The translations under genes were made by a program, and so were the position numbers. A stretch of DNA of 5,673 nucleotides, from the NCBI GenBank assembly GCA_964387355.1, contig CAYLWJ010000179.1:1-5673 (forward strand). Reading direction: 5' to 3'. Below the pieces are notes generated by a model. It was not told where the DNA came from. It did not search any database and saw only the letters and a list, made by a program, of their open reading frames with translations. Positions 1-5,458 of this stretch are shown here, in pieces. Source of the DNA: Calidifonticultor sp964387355. Lineage in GTDB: Bacteria > Actinomycetota > Humimicrobiia > Humimicrobiales > Humimicrobiaceae. How positions within the stretch are numbered: position 1 is the stretch's first letter; every line of letters begins with the position of its first letter.

Positions 1-2
1 GA

Positions 3-872
3 TATGGGCTGGTTGCATTTGCATCTTCGCTTGATCAGATAGGGCCGATTACTAGAGATGTAAAAGACAGTGCAAAACTTTTAAATGCAATAGCCGGATG
101 GGACAGTTTTGATTCAACTTCAATAAAAATTGATTTACCTGACTACGAGCAGTTTTTAGTAGAAGATATCAAAGGGTTTAAAATAGGAGTTCCAAAAGAG
201 CTGATATTAAAAGAGATCTCCAGTGAAGTTAGAGAGCAAGTAGATAAAGTTATTAAATTGGCTGAAGAAATGGGAGCTTTTGTTGAAGAAATTTCTTTAC
301 CATCACTTGAATATGCTTTAAGTGTTTATTATATTATTGCACCTTCAGAGGCAAGCTCAAATCTTTCAAGATTTGATGGTGTAAGATATGGCTATAGAGA
401 TATGGGTGCTCAAAGTTTAAGAGAAATGTATCAAAAAACAAGAGCAGGAGGGTTTGGTCAAGAAGTAAAAAGAAGAATAATGATAGGGACATATTGCTTG
501 TCATCTGGTTATTACGATGCCTATTATGAAAAGGCACAAAGAGTTAGGACTAAAATAATACAAGATTTTAAAAAAGCTTTTGAAAAATATGATATTTTAA
601 TTTCGCCAACATCACCTACTACAGCATTTAAAATTGGCGAAAAACTAAATGACCCTTTAATGATGTATTTATCAGATATCTGCACAATTCCTGTAAACTT
701 AGCTGGTATTCCAGCTATATCAATTCCTGTTGGGCTTTCTCAAAAAGATGGTTTGCCAATAGGATTACAGATTATTGCAAATAGTTTAAAAGAGGATAAT
801 ATTTTCAAAGCTGCTTACAGCTTTGAAAAAGCAATTGGTTTTACCAAAAATCCGGTTAATATTTATGATTAA
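3..872 (+). CDS. gatA: Glutamyl/aspartyl-tRNA(Gln/Asn) amidotransferase subunit A, C-terminal part (5' end outside window)
   Basis: GatA is the glutaminase subunit of the GatCAB transamidosome. It hydrolyses glutamine and sends ammonia to GatB, which converts Glu-tRNA(Gln) or Asp-tRNA(Asn) to the amidated form. The frame is open from base 3 and ends at TAA 870-872, giving 289 residues. GatA is usually about 480-490 residues, so roughly 195 are missing. Family blocks are clear: YGLVAFASSLDQIGPITRDV at the very start, IAGWDSFDST (residues about 33-42), FKIGVPKE, then ILISPTSPTTAFKIGE, and finally CTIPVNLAGIPAISIPVGL with GLPIGLQIIA near the C terminus. The Lys-Ser-Ser catalytic triad of the amidase signature lies upstream of the window in known GatA, so it cannot be checked. 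An internal ATG at 258 is not the start, because homologous sequence continues upstream of it. gatB follows 177 bp downstream on the same strand, and gatC is not visible. The last codons and the stop lie in a 17-bp sequence that is repeated just downstream. Confidence 0.96.
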   Translation, partial: YGLVAFASSLDQIGPITRDVKDSAKLLNAIAGWDSFDSTSIKIDLPDYEQFLVEDIKGFKIGVPKELILKEISSEVREQVDKVIKLAEEMGAFVEEISLPSLEYALSVYYIIAPSEASSNLSRFDGVRYGYRDMGAQSLREMYQKTRAGGFGQEVKRRIMIGTYCLSSGYYDAYYEKAQRVRTKIIQDFKKAFEKYDILISPTSPTTAFKIGEKLNDPLMMYLSDICTIPVNLAGIPAISIPVGLSQKDGLPIGLQIIANSLKEDNIFKAAYSFEKAIGFTKNPVNIYD

Positions 873-902
873 TAAAATATTAAGAAATATTTATGATTAA
901 TA
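858..902. repeat. 17-bp direct repeat at the gatA stop codon
   Basis: The sequence AATATTTATGATTAATA occurs at 858-874 and again, identically, at 886-902. The first copy contains the final gatA codons and the TAA stop; the second is in the intergenic gap. This looks like a small duplication of the gene end. The surrounding AT richness makes short matches common, but 17 identical bases within 45 is more than expected by chance. Confidence 0.7.
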
Positions 903-918
903 TCTATTGTTAACTATA

Positions 919-942
919 CTATTAGATATCCTATTAGATATT
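919..942. repeat. 12-bp tandem duplication in the gatA-gatB gap
   Basis: Two adjacent copies, CTATTAGATATC (919-930) and CTATTAGATATT (931-942), match at 11 of 12 positions. It is non-coding. The rest of the 177-bp gap (873-1049) is AT-rich, and I see no convincing promoter, terminator or RNA gene in it. Confidence 0.6.
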
Positions 943-1049
943 ATTAGTTTATGAATTATTTTGTGAATTAGTTTTTGCTGAATAATAAAAATAATTGAAT
1001 GATAATTCAGAGTTTTTAAAAAAAATTTTAGTTAATCATTTGGTTAATT

Positions 1050-2537
1050 ATGGATAGTCAAAATTTTGAGGTTGTAATTGGATTAGAAACTCATGTTGAG
1101 CTTTCAACTAAGACAAAAATGTTTTGCGGCTGCAAACTTTCCTTTGGTGCTGAGCCAAATACTTTTACCTGTCCTGTGTGTCTTGGACTGCCTGGGTCTT
1201 TGCCAGTTGTAAATGAAAAAGCAGTATTTTATGCAATAAAGATAGCGCTTGCCCTGAATTGTAAGATAAACAATTATACAATTTTTCACCGTAAAAATTA
1301 TTTTTATCCTGATATGCCAAAAAATTATCAAATATCTCAGTATGATTTTCCAATTGGAAGTGATGGATATCTTGATGTTGATATGGGCAGCTACACAAGA
1401 AGAGTAGGAATTGTAAGAGTGCATATGGAAGAAGATACTGGTAAGTTAATTCATACAGGTTCATCAGGTAGAATTAGTGAATCACAAGCAAGTATTGTAG
1501 ATTTTAATAGAGCAGGAACACCTTTAATTGAAATTGTAACAAAACCTGATATAAGGTCAGCACTTGAGGCAAAGGAGTATTTAATAAGTTTAAGAAATCT
1601 ATTGCTTTACCTTGATGTAAGTGACTGCAGTATGGAACAGGGCAGTCTTAGATGTGATGCTAATATATCTGTTAGAAGAGTTGGTGAAAGCAGTTTAGGA
1701 GTAAAAACTGAAATAAAAAATTTAAACTCATTCAGATTCTTACAGAGAGGACTTGAATATGAATCTGAAAGACAAATTAACTTGCTTAAATCAGGAAAGA
1801 AAATAGTCCAGCAAACAAGGCATTATGACCATTTAACTGATACCACAAAAGCACTAAGAGCTAAGGAAGAAGCGCATGATTACAGATATTTTCCTGACCC
1901 TGACTTAGTTCCTATTTATGTTGAAGAAGAACTTATTGAAAAAATTAGAAAAGAAATTTGTGAACTCCCATCACAAAAGGCTAAAAGGTATGCTGAAGAA
2001 TACAAGCTTCCACAATACGATTGTAAATTTATTACATCTGATAAGAAAATGGCAGATTTTTTTGAAGAATGCATGAAGATAAGTTTAGACAAAAATGGTA
2101 GCTTTGTTATAAATCCAAAGTCTGTAAGCAACTGGCTGATGGGGGATTTTTCATTTTATTTAAATAAAGAGAATATTAATATTGCTGAGTGTAAGGTTAC
2201 ACCGCAGAATTTATGTGGATTAATAAAACTAATAAATGATGGTAAGATTAGTCAAAAGATTGCAAAAGATATTTTTGAGGAAATGTTTTATAAAGGACTT
2301 TCGCCTGATGAAGTAATGAAAAATAAAAATATTGAGCAAATTAGTGATGAAAGTTTTCTTGAGCAAATTATTGATAAAGTTGTTGTTGAGAACCCAAAAC
2401 CTGTTGAGGAATATAGAAATGGAAAAGAAAAAGCAATTGGATTTTTAATAGGTAAAGTAATGGCTGAAACAAAAGGGAAAGCAAACCCAAAAGTTGTTTC
2501 GGAACTCTTAACTAGAAAGCTTCAAAATATAAATTAA
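1050..2537 (+). CDS. gatB: Aspartyl/glutamyl-tRNA(Asn/Gln) amidotransferase subunit B
   Basis: GatB is the kinase and tRNA-binding subunit of GatCAB. It phosphorylates the side chain of the mischarged Glu or Asp on tRNA with ATP and replaces the phosphate with ammonia supplied by GatA. The 495-residue product is full length for the family (about 475-500). The cradle domain opens with VVIGLETHVEL (residues 8-18), whose Glu and His fall in the conserved active-site region. Cys26, Cys28, Cys41 and Cys44 form the zinc-type cluster found in many but not all GatB proteins. Further family blocks are HMEEDTGKL (from 125), DFNRAGTPLIEIVT (from 151), MEQGSLRCDANISVR (from 195) and EIKNLNSFRFLQRGLEYE. 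The C-terminal part is helical and ends in the YqeY-like tRNA-binding domain (ENPKPVEEYRNGKEKAIGFLIGKVM, in two parts PKPVEEYRNGKEKA and GFLIGKVM). ATG 1050 is the first start after an in-frame TAG at 1029 and places the conserved N terminus correctly. No Shine-Dalgarno is seen upstream of it. The gene lies 177 bp after gatA and probably shares its transcript or has a weak promoter I cannot identify. Confidence 0.98.
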   Translation: MDSQNFEVVIGLETHVELSTKTKMFCGCKLSFGAEPNTFTCPVCLGLPGSLPVVNEKAVFYAIKIALALNCKINNYTIFHRKNYFYPDMPKNYQISQYDFPIGSDGYLDVDMGSYTRRVGIVRVHMEEDTGKLIHTGSSGRISESQASIVDFNRAGTPLIEIVTKPDIRSALEAKEYLISLRNLLLYLDVSDCSMEQGSLRCDANISVRRVGESSLGVKTEIKNLNSFRFLQRGLEYESERQINLLKSGKKIVQQTRHYDHLTDTTKALRAKEEAHDYRYFPDPDLVPIYVEEELIEKIRKEICELPSQKAKRYAEEYKLPQYDCKFITSDKKMADFFEECMKISLDKNGSFVINPKSVSNWLMGDFSFYLNKENINIAECKVTPQNLCGLIKLINDGKISQKIAKDIFEEMFYKGLSPDEVMKNKNIEQISDESFLEQIIDKVVVENPKPVEEYRNGKEKAIGFLIGKVMAETKGKANPKVVSELLTRKLQNIN

Positions 2538-2550
2538 CTTTTAGCTTAAT

Positions 2551-2570
2551 TTAATTAATTTTAATTAATT
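2551..2570. repeat. 10-bp perfect tandem duplication after gatB
   Basis: TTAATTAATT occurs twice back to back (2551-2560 and 2561-2570). The unit is itself nearly 4-bp periodic and AT-only, so it may be simple-sequence slippage and is weaker evidence than the 13-bp repeat that follows. Confidence 0.5.
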
Positions 2571-2577
2571 CAAGTTA

Positions 2578-2603
2578 ATAATCTACTTTGATAATCTACT
2601 TTA
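2578..2603. repeat. 13-bp tandem duplication in the gatB-tadZ gap
   Basis: ATAATCTACTTTG (2578-2590) and ATAATCTACTTTA (2591-2603) match at 12 of 13 positions. They are non-coding and lie 40 bp after the gatB stop. The unit differs in sequence from the repeats in the other gaps, so this is a local duplication and not a dispersed element. Confidence 0.7.
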
Positions 2604-2629
2604 ATGATTTCCTTTAAAAAATTAAGTTA

Positions 2630-2679
2630 AAAATTTAGTAAAATTTTTTAATTTTAGTACTAAATTTTAGTATTTTTTT
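2630..2679 (+). terminator. Possible intrinsic terminator after gatB (AT-rich hairpin plus T-run)
   Basis: An 11-bp perfect inverted repeat pairs 2630-2640 (AAAATTTAGTA) with 2658-2668 (TACTAAATTTT) around a 17-base loop. Seven T's follow at 2673-2679. Two competing foldings exist in the same stretch: TAAAATT-TTTT-AATTTTA at 2639-2656, and the palindrome TTTAGTACTAAA at 2653-2664. The geometry suits a terminator for the gat genes, but each arm contains only one G or C, so the hairpin would be weak. It could instead be a protein-binding site upstream of the pilus genes. Confidence 0.4.
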
Positions 2680-2680
2680 C

Positions 2681-2720
2681 TTGACATTTATATTTTTCTA
2701 TAGTAACCTATGACTATAAT
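2681..2720 (+). promoter_or_regulatory. Possible sigma-70-type promoter for the pilus genes
   Basis: A perfect -35 hexamer TTGACA is at 2681-2686 and a perfect -10 hexamer TATAAT at 2715-2720, but they are 28 bases apart, too far to pair. With normal 17-base spacing, TTGACA would pair with TAACCT (2704-2709, three of six matches). TATAAT alone has no good -35, and its upstream TG is one base out of extended -10 position. Either element would place a start site some 50-70 bases before tadZ. A 6-bp inverted repeat, TATAGT (2699-2704) and ACTATA (2713-2718), overlaps the TATAAT box. Position between a terminator-like hairpin and the first pilus gene supports a promoter here; the exact hexamers are uncertain. 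Confidence 0.4.
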
Positions 2721-2781
2721 TTCCCAAAATTTAATACTGCAATTTACTATGGTTTATTAATATAAAAATATTATATTTGTA

Positions 2782-4356
2782 ATGAAAAACTTAGAATTCG
2801 ATAAACCAGAAAATTTAAATTATGATTTAAATATTATTGTGGCAGATACTGACTGGAAAACTTTTGAACTTATTTCTAAAAAATTAAAGGAAAGCAATTA
2901 TAATACACTTAATTTAAGCAGTGATTTTGCAGTAAATTTTATTTTAGAATATGAAAAAGTTGATGTATTAATAATAAGTAAAAATATTGAAAATATTGAT
3001 AAGATATTAAAACTTTGCCAAAAGAAAAAAACAAAAGTTCATATCTTAGGGGAAAATGATCTTTCTTACCCAGTTAACCCAGATGAAATAATTAAAATTT
3101 TAGATGAAATAAAAAAAGAAAAGCTAGACCAAAATATTAAAAGCAAGAATAGTTTAAAAGGTTTTTTAAGTAGTTTAAAAAGAAATAATATAAATAATAC
3201 TAACCAAGAAGATAAAATCATACAACTTAAACAACCTATAAAGATAAACAATTCTAGCCAAATTAAAGAAGTCAAGAAAAATCAAGAAACTATTCAGGCT
3301 GCACAGGTTAATACAGAAGGAAGATTAAACAAAGATAGTATCAATGAAAACGATAGTTTTACTGATTTAGAAGTAGAAATTGCCTATAATTCTGAAGTTA
3401 ATACCTTTAAATCTGAAGGGAAAGACTATAACTCTGTAGATGATGCTTGTCTTTGCAATAAAATTAATAATGAAACAGCCAATAAAGCGGCAACTGAAAA
3501 ATTAAATTCTGCTAATTTTGTTAATTTTGATAACAAAAAAAATTCAGACACTGCTTCAAATCTTATTGCAATTAAACAAAAAACAATTTCTTTTATTAAA
3601 GCAAAGGGCGGGGTTGGAAGTACAATATTATCTTTATATATTGCTTTTAAATTTTCAAATTTAAAAACTTTGCTAATAGATTTAAATTTCTCTGAAGGTG
3701 GAAGTGATATAGGATATTATCTAGAGCTGCCAAAAATACCTAACATAATGTTTTTTAAAGAAGGTTATAATAGAATGGCTTTAGAAAATTCAGTTATTAA
3801 AATAAAGGATAACTTGGATTTGCTTCAGCCACCACCTACATACGAATTATCAGCAAAAATTGACCTTCAGGATATTTATTGTCTTGTTGACATTGCTAAA
3901 AAGAGATATCACTTATTAATTTTTGATTTGCCAAACTATATTAATGATATTTATCTTGGAGTGATCGATTTAACCGACCTTGCAATTTTAGTATCAGATT
4001 TATCTTTTGGAAGTATTGGAAGATTAAGTGATATAAACAATAGGTTTATATATTCAGATATTGAAAAAATACTCGTGTTAAATAAAAGTGTAAATGGAAA
4101 TAAAAATGAAAATGGAAATGTAAAATGGAATGGGAGTGGAAATGGGAGTGGAAATGGGAGCGGAAATGGGAATGAAGTAAGGTTAAAAAAACTTTTGCTT
4201 GATAATTTTGATTTTAAAAATGATTTGATAGCTTTTGTGGATTTAAAAGAGCTTGCCATGCTAAAAGGAAAAAATGAGTTTAAAGATTTTGATTTTGATA
4301 CTTTAAAGGATTTCAATATTTTGGAGGAAAAAGTATTAAACAAGTTACTAATATAG
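2782..4356 (+). CDS. tadZ: TadZ/CpaE-like pilus assembly protein: degenerate receiver domain plus ParA/MinD-type ATPase
   Basis: TadZ/CpaE proteins belong to the SIMIBI ParA/MinD ATPases and position the Tad (Flp pilus) secretion machine, often at a cell pole. Residues about 15-115 look like an atypical receiver: acidic pair D22/D24 is kept, but the phospho-acceptor position in VDVLIISKN is Ser66, and the usual Lys before Pro is Tyr96 (YPVNPDEI). Residues about 116-268 are a long polar Asn/Lys/Glu-rich linker. The ATPase begins near 269 with the deviant Walker A KAKGGVGST (273-281): signature Lys275 is present and the P-loop Lys is Ser280, as commonly seen in TadZ/CpaE. LLIDLNFSEGGSD (298-309), LLIFDLPNY (378-386) and LVLNK (ending at N434-K435) complete the fold. 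A Gly/Asn repeat (about 437-466) is inserted just after the NK motif. At 524 residues it is longer than typical members (about 370-420) because of the linker and insertion. ATG 2782 follows an in-frame TAA at 2758; no clear ribosome site is seen. A MinD-like protein of another pathway is the main alternative, but the receiver fusion and the CpaB neighbour favour Tad. Confidence 0.85.
   Translation: MKNLEFDKPENLNYDLNIIVADTDWKTFELISKKLKESNYNTLNLSSDFAVNFILEYEKVDVLIISKNIENIDKILKLCQKKKTKVHILGENDLSYPVNPDEIIKILDEIKKEKLDQNIKSKNSLKGFLSSLKRNNINNTNQEDKIIQLKQPIKINNSSQIKEVKKNQETIQAAQVNTEGRLNKDSINENDSFTDLEVEIAYNSEVNTFKSEGKDYNSVDDACLCNKINNETANKAATEKLNSANFVNFDNKKNSDTASNLIAIKQKTISFIKAKGGVGSTILSLYIAFKFSNLKTLLIDLNFSEGGSDIGYYLELPKIPNIMFFKEGYNRMALENSVIKIKDNLDLLQPPPTYELSAKIDLQDIYCLVDIAKKRYHLLIFDLPNYINDIYLGVIDLTDLAILVSDLSFGSIGRLSDINNRFIYSDIEKILVLNKSVNGNKNENGNVKWNGSGNGSGNGSGNGNEVRLKKLLLDNFDFKNDLIAFVDLKELAMLKGKNEFKDFDFDTLKDFNILEEKVLNKLLI
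4129..4176 (+). repeat. 12-bp in-frame tandem repeat encoding (Asn-Gly-Ser-Gly)n in tadZ
   Basis: The unit AATGGGAGTGGA occurs at 4129-4140 and 4141-4152, then as AATGGGAGCGGA (4153-4164) and a decayed AATGGGAATGAA (4165-4176). It is in frame and encodes NGSG three times, then NGNE (residues 450-465). The bases just before it (about 4093-4128) are a looser run of AATGGA/AATGAA-type hexamers encoding Asn-Gly/Lys/Glu, probably an older part of the same expansion. Confidence 0.9.
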
Positions 4357-4379
4357 AAACTAATTCTAGAAACTAATAT
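4354..4379. repeat. 13-bp tandem duplication over the tadZ stop codon
   Basis: TAGAAACTAATTC (4354-4366) and TAGAAACTAATAT (4367-4379) match at 11 of 13 positions. The first copy begins with the TAG stop of the TadZ-like gene. The rest of the 136-bp gap to the next gene holds no structure I can name until the ribosome site. Confidence 0.65.
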
Positions 4380-4476
4380 ATAACATTACGCTTTAAAGTA
4401 TTTGGTTTTGTTAGATTGAACTTTTAAGGTAAAAACTGAAATAGACTAAATATATTGAAATTAAAATAAATTATAT

Positions 4477-4483
4477 AAGGCGG
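4477..4483 (+). promoter_or_regulatory. Ribosome binding site of the cpaB-like gene
   Basis: AAGGCGG lies nine bases before ATG 4493 and is a near match to AAGGAGG. It fixes the start of the CpaB-like gene. It is the only convincing Shine-Dalgarno sequence before any of the genes in the window. Confidence 0.6.
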
Positions 4484-4492
4484 TAAAAGAAT

Positions 4493-5413
4493 ATGACTAA
4501 ATCAAATACCAAATATTTTTTACTTGCAATTGCAGGCTCAGTAATTATTGGAATTGGTGTTTTTATGCTAGTTAATAATTATTTCGAAAAGACAGAAGTT
4601 GTAGTTGCGGCTGTTGAAATTCCAAAAGGAAAAATTATTGAAGAAAATGATTTAAAAATTGCTCTTTATTATAAAAATTCACTTCCTGCTGGATATTTAT
4701 CTGGGAAAGAGTTTGCTGTAGGTAGAAGAGTATTAGTAGAACGAAAAACAGATGACCCAATAACTTCTCTTGTTTTTGAAGAAAACTTAAATAAAAGCTT
4801 ATCACAGGAGTTAAAAGAAGGAGAAGTTTTAATAGGTTTAAGTATTGATAAAGATGAGCCAATAGTAAAAGAAATTTCTAAAGGAAGCAAAATAAGTATA
4901 ATTTCAACAGTAAAGGATGATGACTACAAATTAATGACTGCCTTTTATAATACTCAGGTAAATGCTTATACTAGTAATTTAGATAATGCAGAAAGTAAAG
5001 GAAATGTTGGCAATGTTGATGCTGTTAGTGATGTTGATAATGTTGGCAATAAGGATGATGAAGGTGCAAGCAAAATAAATAGTAATGTAAATGACCAATC
5101 ATTAGCAAGTAACCAATCAATGCCAAATAACCAATCATTAGTAAATAACCAACCATTAAATTATCAGTTTATGTTTAATTATGATTTATTTTTGATTACA
5201 GACAACATTTATATAGCAAATGGTCAGTTTATTGTAAAAAATCTTGAAGTTATAGAAGTGTATAAAGTTAGGAACTCCAATAGTTTATCAGTCTCTCAAG
5301 GAAAAGATGAAATTACAAATATTTTTTTAAGGTGCAGTTTTAAAGAATCGCCAATAATAGCAAAAATTGTAAAAAATAATGAATATAAGATTTTTTTAGA
5401 AAAATCTTTATAA
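4493..5413 (+). CDS. cpaB: CpaB/RcpC-like Flp pilus assembly protein with SAF domain
   Basis: CpaB/RcpC proteins are membrane-anchored components of the Tad/Flp pilus machine acting outside the cytoplasmic membrane; in diderms they are linked to the secretin. The 306-residue product has a short basic N terminus and one hydrophobic segment (about 8-27, YFLLAIAGSVIIGIGVFMLV), fitting an uncleaved anchor. Residues about 34-100 form a SAF domain: VVVAAVEIPKGKIIEENDL, then LPAGYLSGKEFAVGRRVLVE. A second conserved region starts near 105 (EGEVLIGLSIDKDEP, ISKGSKISIIS), and the C terminus (IVKNLEVIEVYKV and IFLRCSFKESPIIAKIV) matches the closing strands of the family. Between them, about 160-225 is a polar Asn/Ser/Asp/Gln-rich insertion built of hexapeptide repeats. 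The start is set by the AAGGCGG site and the membrane segment. It lies 136 bp after the TadZ-like gene, and this pairing is what best identifies the locus. Other SAF proteins (flagellar FlgA type, sialic acid synthase type) are less likely given the anchor and the neighbour. Confidence 0.82.
   Translation: MTKSNTKYFLLAIAGSVIIGIGVFMLVNNYFEKTEVVVAAVEIPKGKIIEENDLKIALYYKNSLPAGYLSGKEFAVGRRVLVERKTDDPITSLVFEENLNKSLSQELKEGEVLIGLSIDKDEPIVKEISKGSKISIISTVKDDDYKLMTAFYNTQVNAYTSNLDNAESKGNVGNVDAVSDVDNVGNKDDEGASKINSNVNDQSLASNQSMPNNQSLVNNQPLNYQFMFNYDLFLITDNIYIANGQFIVKNLEVIEVYKVRNSNSLSVSQGKDEITNIFLRCSFKESPIIAKIVKNNEYKIFLEKSL
5003..5056 (+). repeat. 18-bp degenerate in-frame repeat in cpaB (NVGNVD-type)
   Basis: Three 18-bp units, 5003-5020, 5021-5038 and 5039-5056, encode NVGNVD, AVSDVD and NVGNKD (residues 171-188). 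Units one and three share AATGTTGGCAAT exactly, and units one and two share the ending ATGTTGAT. The array is degenerate, and the strict 18-base spacing is the main evidence. Confidence 0.6.
5093..5164 (+). repeat. 18-bp in-frame tandem repeat in cpaB (NQSLxN-type)
   Basis: Four units at 5093-5110, 5111-5128, 5129-5146 and 5147-5164 share a CCAA(T/C)CA(T/A)T(A/G) core and encode DQSLAS, NQSMPN, NQSLVN and NQPLNY (residues 201-224). The array begins exactly five 18-base steps after the start of the NVGNVD-type array, so the two are in register. Confidence 0.8.
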
Positions 5414-5417
5414 GATC

Positions 5418-5443
5418 AGCATAAAGAATAAGCGTAAAGAATA
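5418..5443. repeat. 13-bp tandem duplication after cpaB
   Basis: AGCATAAAGAATA (5418-5430) and AGCGTAAAGAATA (5431-5443) match at 12 of 13 positions. They fill most of the 45-bp gap between the CpaB-like gene and the next open frame. Confidence 0.7.
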
Positions 5444-5458
5444 TAAAAATATAGGCCA

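Noticed and set aside
856..883. 9-bp AT-only inverted repeat spanning the gatA stop (856-864 with 875-883) as a terminator
   Set aside because: The stem has no G or C, it overlaps the coding end, and no T-run follows.
952..1009. 8-bp inverted repeat in the gatA-gatB gap (952-959 with 1002-1009)
   Set aside because: The 42-base loop is long and the stem AT-rich; this is expected by chance in such sequence, and the nearby hexamers TTGCTG and GATAAT are 20 bases apart, so no promoter is claimed either.
1104..1464. Minus-strand open frames opposite gatB
   Set aside because: They are antisense to the strongly conserved GatB cradle domain and resemble no family.
3951..4343. Minus-strand open frame of 130 codons with a Pro/Phe/Leu repeat
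   Set aside because: It lies entirely within the well-supported TadZ-like gene and its repeat is the antisense of the NGSG repeat.
4416..4446. TTGAAC as a separate promoter for the CpaB-like gene
   Set aside because: No acceptable -10 hexamer lies at 16-18 bases; co-transcription with the TadZ-like gene is simpler.
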